In this document: piece after piece, positions 32,889 through 40,386 of the stretch | How positions within the stretch are numbered: position 1 is the first letter of the stretch | How the letters are laid out: each line of letters begins with the position of its first letter | NCBI RefSeq assembly: GCF_025905425.1 | Contig: NZ_CP109603.1 | Coordinates: 2,206,001-2,270,000 of the forward strand | Direction: 5' to 3' | Source of the DNA: Pseudomonas putida | GTDB lineage: Bacteria > Pseudomonadota > Gammaproteobacteria > Pseudomonadales > Pseudomonadaceae | DNA length: 64,000 nucleotides | Notes under the pieces: generated by a model | Seen by the model: only the letters and a program-made list of their open reading frames with translations | What the model was told of the DNA's origin: nothing | Databases searched by the model: none | Made by a program: the position numbers and the translations under genes

Positions 32889-33824
32889 TCATGCGCTTCG
32901 AAGTTTTTTAGCGTCTTGTGGTGTGAAATCTACGAATGAGTAAGCCCATGGGCGTTGTGGTGTTGTCTCAGGCATGTCTTTATAAGGTTCGGATAAAAGC
33001 CCGAAACTGAAGGTGCCAGGTTCTACGCCGTTTACCATCACTGCGTCGCTAATGCCGGGAATAGCGCTCACCTTTACATTGTTCTGATTTGAGAATTTTT
33101 GCCCAAACGATTCGCCGTAGCCTCCTAGGCAAGCGGCAAAAATGACTTTCCTGTATTTTTGGGGATTTATATTTTTGCTCGTTAGCCATTTAGCGAATTT
33201 AAATGGGCCCATGGAGACGCCGTCGATTAGTATTTCACTCTCTCTGCCATGAGTGTATATCAATAGCTTTGGCTTTTTAAAAAGACTAGGTTTGGATTCA
33301 TAGACCCCATAATTTTTATCGAATGCGTGTATTTTTCTGAAACCGTATTGGAACCGACGCATCTTGGTTCCATGGAGTATTGGAGCCGACGGCGCGTGAC
33401 CGTCTAGATCAAGCAGATTAACCGGGTCGTTGCGAACATAGGTGTAGGCATTGATGCCCCCTTTAGCAAAAGGGCTGAGGTTGTCAGGGCTCGAAAAACG
33501 CATAAGTGTTGTTGAAAACCAACGGTATCCTGCACCCAAACCGTACATGCCTGTCACAGCGTCGCAGTGCTCGCCATTAAAGCCTACAGGCAGTTCCCCG
33601 ATCGCTTGGTAGAAGCCAAAAGGGGTGTAAGACAGTGAGTGCAGGACGTGGCCGGGAGCCTCCATGATGGAGGATTGCATTTTGTCTGAGGCAATTATGA
33701 TAATAATAGAGGAGTGTGATCTGTGTTGAATGGCGAGCGCCTGTCGGTCCTGATTGAATATTCGAGTAGTTCTGGAAGATTGAACCAAGGTAGTGGGTTT
33801 GCCAGACTGATAAAATATAAACAT
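32889..33824 (-). CDS. Orphan Rhs-core protein with a His/Cys-dyad C-terminal domain
   Basis: 311 aa, the typical short pseudomonad Rhs form. N terminus with RIFNQDRQALAIQ and HSLSYTPFGFYQA, then the Rhs-associated core GFNGEHCDAVTGMYGLGAGY with MRFSSPDNLSPFAKGGINAY and NDPVNLLDLDGHAPSAP. The variable tip (from about residue 150) has LLIYTHGRES (His192) and KVIFAACLGGYGESF (Cys232). This His-Gly / Ala-Cys spacing of 40 residues is what clan CD (caspase/C80-like) cysteine peptidases show, so the tip may be a peptidase toxin; that is inference. The gene is AT-rich compared with its flanks. No clear immunity gene is adjacent. Confidence 0.78.
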   Translation of the reverse strand: MFIFYQSGKPTTLVQSSRTTRIFNQDRQALAIQHRSHSSIIIIIASDKMQSSIMEAPGHVLHSLSYTPFGFYQAIGELPVGFNGEHCDAVTGMYGLGAGYRWFSTTLMRFSSPDNLSPFAKGGINAYTYVRNDPVNLLDLDGHAPSAPILHGTKMRRFQYGFRKIHAFDKNYGVYESKPSLFKKPKLLIYTHGRESEILIDGVSMGPFKFAKWLTSKNINPQKYRKVIFAACLGGYGESFGQKFSNQNNVKVSAIPGISDAVMVNGVEPGTFSFGLLSEPYKDMPETTPQRPWAYSFVDFTPQDAKKLRSA

Positions 33825-33912
33825 GAATAGAGCCTCCTGATTTTAATCTAGCTTGAGGGGATGCCCACAGCGTTGCAACTGGCAAAAATATCAGGCTGTG
33901 GGGCGCTAGAGT

Positions 33913-34954
33913 TCAAGCCGCAGCAGAGGCTGGGCGCCCAGGAATGGCAGCAATCAACTCCTGCGTATACTCGCTCGCCGGCCGCTCGAAAACCTGCTCG
34001 ACCGCCCCGTGCTCCACCACTTGACCCTTGCGCAATACCAGCACCTGGTCGGCCATGCTCGCCACCACCGCCAGGTCATGCGACACCAGCACATAAGCCA
34101 TACCCAGCTCTCGTTGCAGCTCATCCAGCAGTGCGCAGAATCTGCGCCTGCACCGACACATCCAGCGCGCTGACCGGCTCGTCGAGCAGCAACAGTTCCG
34201 GCTCTAGCGCCAGCGCCCGGGCAATCGCCACCCGCTGGCGCTGGCCGCCAGACAATTCGCGGGGCAGGCGGTCAAGGTAATGGAGAGGAAGTTGCACGCG
34301 TTCGATCAGTTCGCGAGCGCGCTGCTCCAGTGCTGCGCCTTTGAGCAGGCCAAACCACACCAGCGGCTCGACGATGCTGTCAAACACCGTGAAACGCGGG
34401 TCGAGGGCGGCGAAGGGATTCTGCTGTACCAGCTGCATGCGCCGGCGCAAGGGGCGGAACTGGCGCCAGCCGTGGCCCGTGACATCCTGCTGGTCGAACA
34501 GCACATGGCCTTGGCTGGGCGCTTCCAGGCCCAGGGCAATGCGCAGGGCGGTGCTCTTGCCCGAACCGGATTCACCGACGATGGCCAGCGTTTGCCCCGG
34601 GTGAACCTGCAAGTCCAGGCCCTGCAACGCAACAAAGCGGTTGTCCTGGCCTTTCACCTTGGGCAACTCGAACGTTTTACCAACACCCTGCAGGCTGAGG
34701 ATCGGCTTTGCACCCGGCGCCAGTTGCCGGGGCTGGCGACAGGCGCTGAATGCCGGTGCGGCATTGAGCAGGGGGCGGGTGTACGGGTGCTGTGGTACCT
34801 GCACGATCTGCGCGGGTGGGCCCTGCTCCATCACCAGCAGGCGGGCGCGCACGGCCGGGTTGTCCAGGCCAACCTGGGCAAGCAATTCCAGCACATCGGC
34901 ATCAACGCTGCGCGAGCAGCCGGCGAGGGCCAGCGCCAGGGTGCAGGCGGCTAG
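33913..34954 (-). pseudogene. Scar of a peptide-type ABC transporter: lipoprotein signal fused to ATPase fragments
   Basis: In reading order: a fragment of a lipoprotein signal ([20 protein letters not shown]) without its start, directly joined in frame to the first ATPase domain of a DppD-DppF-type fusion ([13 protein letters not shown]), which is itself internally deleted (to [15 protein letters not shown]). It is followed by a nearly intact second ATPase (Walker A GESGSGKS, signature [15 protein letters not shown], Walker [15 protein letters not shown]). Near 34130 the frame breaks (LRTAG stop) and resumes in another frame ([25 protein letters not shown]) to 33913. The permeases and the rest of the binding protein are gone. 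The operon was removed by deletion. Confidence 0.85.
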
Positions 34955-35007
34955 CTAAACTGTCCAACTTTCTGAGGGCAGTCCAGATACAGCGGCAACG
35001 TGCTTCC

Positions 35008-35032
35008 TGTGGGAGCGGGCTTGCCCGCGAAG
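35008..35032. repeat. Single REP element
   Basis: TGTGGGAGCGGGCTTGCCCG followed by CGAAGAGGCCGG, between the ABC scar and the aldolase gene. Confidence 0.8.
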
Positions 35033-35053
35033 AGGCCGGATCGGCTGTCGAGG

Positions 35054-35848
35054 TCAGTCCTGGTAATCCAGCCCCTCCCGATCCAATTGGCGGATCAACG
35101 CATCCCAATGCCGCTGAATCCCTTCGCCCAGCCCATCGGAAAACCGCTTGGACTGCTCATGCACCTTGGCAATCGCAGCCGGTGCCGCATGCAGCAGCTG
35201 ATCATGGCCCCCAGCCTGCGCCGCCACCTGGATGTTGCAGGCACGCTCCAGCCCATGCAGCTCGCGGAGCGCATGCTCGACACTGACCCCACCGGTGAGC
35301 AGGCCGTGGTTGCGCAGGATCAGGATGTTGCTGTCACCCAGGTTGGCAACCAGACGCTGTTGCTCGTCCAGGTCGAGGGCGACGCCTTCGTAGTCGTGGT
35401 AGACCACCCGGCTGTAGTAGGCCAAGGCGTGCTGGGAAATGGGCAGCAGCCCATCGCGCTGGGCCGAGACGGCAGCACCATCGCGGGTATGGGTATGCAG
35501 CACCGCCTTGAGGTCGGGCCGCGCGCGGTGGATGGCGCTGTGGATGACGTAGCCGGCCTGGTTGATGCCAAGGCCCAGTGGGTCGTCGATGAGGGTGCCG
35601 TCGACATCCACCTTGACCAGGTTGGACGCGGTGATTTCATCGAACAGCAAGCCAAAGGCGTTGATCAGGAAGTGTTCGTCAGGCCCTGGCACCCGCGCTG
35701 AAAAGTGCGTGTAGATGTGGTCGGTCCAGCGGAACAACGCCGCCAGGCGATAGGCTGCGGCCAGTTTCACCCGTACCTCCCATTCCTCGGCGCTGACCCG
35801 CTGGCGAACGGTGTTTGCGTGGGGGGATACGACAGACAATGAGCTCAT
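35054..35848 (-). CDS. Class II aldolase/adducin-family protein
   Basis: 264 aa. Domain motifs: YRLAALFRWTDHIYTHFSAR, LINAFGLLFDEITASNLVKV (active-site side), AVLHTHTRDGAAVS (zinc-binding His pair) and ILILRNHGLLTGG (third His). It is likely a metal-dependent aldolase or decarboxylase acting on a small hydroxy acid. It is last in a minus-strand operon with the 2-hydroxyacid dehydrogenase (21-bp gap) and the acyl-CoA-dehydrogenase-like gene. Substrate unknown. Confidence 0.85.
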   Translation of the reverse strand: MSSLSVVSPHANTVRQRVSAEEWEVRVKLAAAYRLAALFRWTDHIYTHFSARVPGPDEHFLINAFGLLFDEITASNLVKVDVDGTLIDDPLGLGINQAGYVIHSAIHRARPDLKAVLHTHTRDGAAVSAQRDGLLPISQHALAYYSRVVYHDYEGVALDLDEQQRLVANLGDSNILILRNHGLLTGGVSVEHALRELHGLERACNIQVAAQAGGHDQLLHAAPAAIAKVHEQSKRFSDGLGEGIQRHWDALIRQLDREGLDYQD

Positions 35849-35869
35849 GATGTTCTCCAGAAAATAGGG

Positions 35870-36814
35870 TCAGTAGCCGCGCTGGATATCGACCAGGTTG
35901 CGCAGCGGCGCCTGCTCGCGGTAACGGGCAAAGTTGTCGAGGAAGGCTTCGAGCAGCGCGGGGTAGCCGTCCTCGGAAATCGCCGAGGTGTGCGGCGACA
36001 GAAATACGCGCGGGTGGTGGTACAACGGGTGGCCTGCCGGCAGGGGTTCCGGGTCGGTGACATCGAGGCTGGCGCGGCCGATCAAGCCACTGTCCAGGGC
36101 TTCGAGCAGGGCTTGCTGGTCGAGCAGAGCGCCGCGGGCGATGTTGATCAGGTGCAGGCCGGGCTTGGCCTGGGCCAGCACCTGGCGGTTGATCAGCCCT
36201 CGCGTGGCCGAGGTGAGCGGTGCGGCGATGACCAGATGATTGCTGCCTGCGAACAGCTGTTGCAGGCACCCGACGCGCTCGACACCGGGCACCTCGGCAA
36301 TCGGCTGGCCCGGGCGGTTCAGCGCCAGTACCTGCATCCCCAGTGCGCTGGCCTTGCGCGCCAGGCTCTGGCCAATGCTGCCGAAGCCGAAGACACCCAA
36401 GGTGCGGCCGCGCAACGGCGCCAAGGGGGTCAGGCGCCAGTCGGCATCGTTCACCCACAACCCCGGCAGTTGCTTGGCGGCGGCAAAGACCAGGGCCAGG
36501 GCGAATTCTGCGACCTGCTCGGCATTGGCGCCCTTGCCACTGGTGACCGGTGGCCCCTGGAATACCCAGTCAGGGTAGAAATCGATGCCTGAAGACACCA
36601 CCTGTACCCAACGCAGCGACCAGGGCCAGCCTGGCGGCGGGGTGTCCACGCGGTTACCGCGGATGTTGATCGGGCGCACGATGAACACATCGGCGGGTAC
36701 ATCCAGCTGCAACTGGCCAGGCGCGATGTCGATGACTTCGTGGTCGGGCAGATGCTCGCGCAGGTATTGGTTGGCCTGGGGGGCAAGCTGGCTGGCAATG
36801 ATCGAGTGGCTCAT
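35870..36814 (-). CDS. D-2-hydroxyacid dehydrogenase family protein
   Basis: 314 aa from the ATG at 36814, which overlaps the preceding stop by 4 bases (ATGA). NAD(P)-binding GFGSIGQSLARKASALG, the active-site Arg in LINIARGALLDQQALLEAL, DVTDPEPLPAGHPLY, and the catalytic His in FLSPHTSAISEDGYP. It reduces 2-keto acids or oxidises D-2-hydroxy acids. Its coupling to the flavoprotein and the aldolase gene suggests a short pathway for a hydroxy- or sulfonated acid (inferred). Confidence 0.88.
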   Translation of the reverse strand: MSHSIIASQLAPQANQYLREHLPDHEVIDIAPGQLQLDVPADVFIVRPINIRGNRVDTPPPGWPWSLRWVQVVSSGIDFYPDWVFQGPPVTSGKGANAEQVAEFALALVFAAAKQLPGLWVNDADWRLTPLAPLRGRTLGVFGFGSIGQSLARKASALGMQVLALNRPGQPIAEVPGVERVGCLQQLFAGSNHLVIAAPLTSATRGLINRQVLAQAKPGLHLINIARGALLDQQALLEALDSGLIGRASLDVTDPEPLPAGHPLYHHPRVFLSPHTSAISEDGYPALLEAFLDNFARYREQAPLRNLVDIQRGY

Positions 36815-37947
36815 GCTGCCACCTGCGCCAGCGCTGCGCGCCCGACCTGGCCCAGCACGGCATCGTCCTGTGGCGTGTGGATGCGGCTGCACAGCACATC
36901 ACGGTAGTGGCGCTCCAGCGGGTTGCGGCGCGACAAGCCCGGATTGCCAGCGGCCTCGATGGCCAGCTCCACGGCCTGGATGGCGTTGCGGCTGACCAAG
37001 TGCTTGATCTGCCCAGCGTGACGCGGGTCGATGTGCCCGGCCACCGCCGAATCCAGCAGGCTGCGGTTGGCGAACAGCAGGGTATCGATGCGCCCGACCA
37101 CCTCTTGGAAGCGCGGCAGGCTGGCCAACGGCGCACCCAGATTGGACGGCGCGCGGCTATTGAGGAACGCGACCAGCCAGTCTCGGGCCGCCTGGGCGAC
37201 GCCGTCGTACAGCGCTGGCAGCAACACCGACATCCACAACAGGCCGGTGCCGTCGAGTTCGGGGCGCGGCGCGCTGGCAGGGCTGACGCTGACGGCATGG
37301 TCCAGGGGGATCAGCACGTCATCGAACCGCACCTCGTGGCTGCAGGTAGCACGCATGCCCAGGTGGTCCCAGTCTTCGGCGATGCTGATGCCGGGTGTGT
37401 CCTTGTGCACCAGAAAACCACCGACCAGCGGGTCCGGGTCGTCGCTGCGGGCCCACACCAGGTACCAGGTCAGGCCGTAGCTGCCGGTGGAGTAGATCTT
37501 GCGCCCGGACAGCCGCCAACCTTCCTGGGTACGCCGCGCCACGGTGGCTGGCAGGCCACCGCGGGCGGGTGTGCCCAGCTCGGGCTCGACGCGAAAGGCG
37601 TTGATCAGCGCACCGTTGGCCACCGCGTCACGGGCCACCTGCAGGCGCAGGTGCTCGGGCCAGCGGGCTTCGTCCTGCAGGCGAAAGTGCTGCAGGTACT
37701 GCATGACCAGGATCAGGGCGGTGGACGGGTCGCTCTTGCCGACGGCGGCAACCACTTGGCGTGCGGTGGCCAGGTCGGCGCCGCCGCCACCGAGGGCACG
37801 GGGTACGGTCAGGCTCAGCAGGCCGTGGCGGTGGAGCAGGCTGAAGTTGTCGGCGGGGAACTGACCGCTGCGGTCATAACGCTCGGCGTTGGCAGCAAGT
37901 GCCTGGGTCAGCTCGGCGAGCGCAGTGGCGGATGGGGGGTGACTCAT
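36811..37947 (-). CDS. Acyl-CoA-dehydrogenase-like flavin monooxygenase (SfnB/DszC type)
   Basis: 378 aa. Acyl-CoA dehydrogenase fold: LLSLTVPRALGGGGADLATA, IYSTGSYGLTWYLVWARSDD, DWDHLGMRATCSHEVRFDDV and NPLERHYRDVLCSRIHTPQ. Pseudomonad members next to LLM monooxygenases and SsuA-like proteins are used in organosulfur breakdown (SfnB, DszC relatives). First gene of the three-gene operon. The 145-bp AT-rich upstream region probably carries the promoter and may bind the LysR regulator encoded just upstream on the same strand. Confidence 0.83.
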   Translation of the reverse strand: MSHPPSATALAELTQALAANAERYDRSGQFPADNFSLLHRHGLLSLTVPRALGGGGADLATARQVVAAVGKSDPSTALILVMQYLQHFRLQDEARWPEHLRLQVARDAVANGALINAFRVEPELGTPARGGLPATVARRTQEGWRLSGRKIYSTGSYGLTWYLVWARSDDPDPLVGGFLVHKDTPGISIAEDWDHLGMRATCSHEVRFDDVLIPLDHAVSVSPASAPRPELDGTGLLWMSVLLPALYDGVAQAARDWLVAFLNSRAPSNLGAPLASLPRFQEVVGRIDTLLFANRSLLDSAVAGHIDPRHAGQIKHLVSRNAIQAVELAIEAAGNPGLSRRNPLERHYRDVLCSRIHTPQDDAVLGQVGRAALAQVAA

Positions 37948-38092
37948 GAAGTATTCATCCCTGGAACACGGTGGGTTTCTAAGACCGTATTCGTCTGGAT
38001 GAGCGCTGTAAAAGTCTTTTTAGTTCTATGCTAATTATCAGTTAATAGAATTTAATTGATTTAATAATATGCAAATAATTTATTGATTGGGT

Positions 38093-38983
38093 TCACACGG
38101 ACAGCCGGTTACCGGCAATCTCGCCAAACAGCTCCACTGGTTCCTGCAGGTTCCCCAAATAACGCGGATGGAACAGCCACAAGTCCACTTGTGGCTTGAA
38201 GTCCGTCACATTGACCACATCCAGTGCATCCCGATGGCGACTACTCTGCAGCAGCGGTTCGGGTACCAGCCCTAGCCCTTGGCCACTGGCGACCAGGCCC
38301 AGTTGCAGGTCGGTGCCAAAGGTCTCCAGGTTGATCGACAGGCTCAGCCCTTGCTCGCTCAAGGCACGCTGCAGCCCCGCGCGAAAACCGCAACCATCGG
38401 GGTTGAGCACCCAGCCCCGGGTGTAACAATCCTTGAGCTTGTAACTGCGCTTGCTGGCGCTGCCCTTGGCGGCAACCACGCGCAGCGGCATGCGGGCAAT
38501 CGAGCGGCTGGCGATGCCTTCGGGGAAGATCTTGCCCGGCGGGAACAGCGCGGCGGCAGCGTCGAGCTCGCCGTTTTCCATGCGTGCGATCAGGCTGCTG
38601 CCCCAGCCGCTGGTGACCTGCGTGCGCAGCACCGGGTAGGTGTCGCGAATGTGTGCCAGGGCATCGAGCAGCACCACATCCCCCAGGGTTTGCGGCACGC
38701 CCAGGCGTAGCGTGCCTGACGGGGCGCCATCATTGGCGACCAGTTCACGCAGCGAATCGATTTCGCGCAGGATCGCCTTGCATTGCTCATACACCCGCAG
38801 GCCCATGGGCGTTGGCTTGAGCGGTTTGGTGTTGCGGTCGAGCAGGGTGGCGCCGAGGTCTTCCTCGAAGTTCTGCACCCGGCGGGTGATCGCCGGCTGG
38901 GTCAGTTGCAGGGCCTCGGCGGCAAGGTTGGTCGACTGGCAACGGATGACCGCCACGAAGGCGTCCATGTCATCGATTTTCAT
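38093..38983 (-). CDS. LysR-family regulator
   Basis: 296 aa. N-terminal winged helix-turn-helix (MDAFVAVIRCQSTNLAAEAL then QLTQPAITRRVQNFEEDLGA), then a periplasmic-binding-like effector domain (LRLGVPQTLGDVVLLDALAHI, GLVASGQGLGLVPEPLL). It is co-oriented with, and upstream of, the flavoprotein-dehydrogenase-aldolase operon, which it probably controls. Unusually for LysR genes it is not divergent from its likely target. Cys/CysB-type effector binding cannot be judged. Confidence 0.87.
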   Translation of the reverse strand: MKIDDMDAFVAVIRCQSTNLAAEALQLTQPAITRRVQNFEEDLGATLLDRNTKPLKPTPMGLRVYEQCKAILREIDSLRELVANDGAPSGTLRLGVPQTLGDVVLLDALAHIRDTYPVLRTQVTSGWGSSLIARMENGELDAAAALFPPGKIFPEGIASRSIARMPLRVVAAKGSASKRSYKLKDCYTRGWVLNPDGCGFRAGLQRALSEQGLSLSINLETFGTDLQLGLVASGQGLGLVPEPLLQSSRHRDALDVVNVTDFKPQVDLWLFHPRYLGNLQEPVELFGEIAGNRLSV

Positions 38984-39080
38984 ATTCGGCGCTCACATAT
39001 TGGGGCTGTGGGACATACCTCAGAAGAATAATCCTCATTGTGCGAATTGTCACAGCGCCCGACGCATCACTACTTTGCCG

Positions 39081-40127
39081 TCAGGCGCTTTCGCGGGCTA
39101 GCAGTTCGCAGGCAAGCAGGTTCAACCGTTGCACCTCGCCCTCATGCGCGACGGCGCCCAGGTGCTGCAGCACGCGCAAGGCTGCCACCTCGCCAATCTC
39201 CCGCGACGGTGGCCTGAGGGTGGTCAGGCTGGGCAGCAGCATGTCGGCGAACGGGTAGTCGCCAAAGCCGACGATCGCCATGTCCTCCGGCAGCCGCAAC
39301 CCCGCGCGCTGGCCGGCCAGCACGGCACCTGCGGCGAGGTTGTCATTGGCGAAGATGATCGCCTCGGGGCGTGGTGTGCGGCGGATCAGCGCCTCCATCG
39401 CCTGCTTGCCCGCCTCGAACGGCGCGCACTCGGCCGAGGGCACGAACACCCAGGGTTCAAGCCCGGCGTCGTGCAACGCTTCAATGTAGCCGTCGCGCCG
39501 CTCCAGCGCGCTCAGGTCGCCGGCAGCGCTGTTTTGCACGAAGGCGATGCGTCGGTGCCCCTTGTCCAGCAAGTAGCGGCACGCCTGCACGCCCACCTGG
39601 TGATGGAGGAAACCGACCTGCAATGGCGCCCGTTCGGGGCGGTAATCCCAGATCTCCACCACGGGCACGTCAGCCTCGGCCAGCATCTTTTCAGTTGCTG
39701 GGCTGTGGAAATGGCTGGTGACCACCAGTGCGGCAGGCGACCAGCCAAGAAAGGCACGCACCGCGCTCTCTTCCTGTTCTTCGCTGAAGTAGCTGGACGC
39801 CAACAACAACTGATAGCCGTGACGGCTGAGGGTGTCGCTGAAGGCCTGGATGGTCTGGGCAAAGATAGGCCCCGAGATGTTCGGGATCACCATGCCGACA
39901 ATCCGCCCCCGCGCCGAGGCCAGGCCGCCGGCCACCAGGTTGGGGACATAGCCCAGCGCCTGCACGGCGGCCTCGATGCGCTCGCGCAGAGGCGGCGACA
40001 CCTGTTCGGGCTGGTTGAAGTAACGCGACACGCTGATCGCCGAAACGGCTGCGGCGCGCGCCACGTCGGCCAGGGTGACACGGCCTGCGCCACGACGCTT
40101 GCGGGGGGGATCCTTGGCCTGGCTCAC
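39081..40127 (-). CDS. LacI-family regulator of the divergent TonB receptor operon
   Basis: 348 aa. LacI helix-turn-helix VTLADVARAAAVSAISVSRYFNQP (about 17-40), sensor domain with IVGMVIPNISGPIFAQ, IIFANDNLAAGAVLAGQRAG and DMAIVGFGDYPFADMLLPSLTT. Divergent from the TonB receptor, with two identical GTTAGCGCTAAC palindromes in the shared region 102 bp apart, a spacing that fits DNA looping. Inducer unknown. Confidence 0.9.
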   Translation of the reverse strand: MSQAKDPPRKRRGAGRVTLADVARAAAVSAISVSRYFNQPEQVSPPLRERIEAAVQALGYVPNLVAGGLASARGRIVGMVIPNISGPIFAQTIQAFSDTLSRHGYQLLLASSYFSEEQEESAVRAFLGWSPAALVVTSHFHSPATEKMLAEADVPVVEIWDYRPERAPLQVGFLHHQVGVQACRYLLDKGHRRIAFVQNSAAGDLSALERRDGYIEALHDAGLEPWVFVPSAECAPFEAGKQAMEALIRRTPRPEAIIFANDNLAAGAVLAGQRAGLRLPEDMAIVGFGDYPFADMLLPSLTTLRPPSREIGEVAALRVLQHLGAVAHEGEVQRLNLLACELLARESA

Positions 40128-40157
40128 ACAGGTTGCCTCCTGGGGAAATGGCGCGAT

Positions 40158-40169
40158 GTTAGCGCTAAC
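40158..40169. promoter_or_regulatory. LacI-type operator 1
   Basis: GTTAGCGCTAAC, a perfect palindrome just upstream of the LacI gene; identical to 40260-40271. Confidence 0.85.
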
Positions 40170-40222
40170 GAGGCGTCTGCTGGCAAATAGCTTTATTGCA
40201 TATCAATCTGACTTTTAAGTAT

Positions 40223-40251
40223 TTGACGTGCTAAGCAGCGGACTCTGATAC
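40223..40251 (+). promoter_or_regulatory. Sigma-70 promoter for the TonB receptor operon
   Basis: TTGACG (40223-40228) and TGATAC (40246-40251) at 17-bp spacing. The second operator (40260-40271) would cover the transcription start, so repressor binding would block initiation. Confidence 0.6.
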
Positions 40252-40259
40252 TTGTTCAT

Positions 40260-40271
40260 GTTAGCGCTAAC
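40260..40271. promoter_or_regulatory. LacI-type operator 2
   Basis: GTTAGCGCTAAC directly downstream of the -10 box. Confidence 0.85.
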
Positions 40272-40386
40272 AAGCGCTGCTGTTGGCAAGCGCCTGCCAC
40301 TCGCACGAGCGAGACCAGACAACCACAGCACCCCGTGTCGGCCCGTGAATGTGGGCCTGGTCTGGTCCCATAAGGCAGTGAGCAGC

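Noticed and set aside
36877..38034. 385-aa plus-strand frame opposite the acyl-CoA-dehydrogenase-like gene
   Set aside because: Antisense shadow; the opposite strand has clear flavoprotein motifs and operon overlaps.
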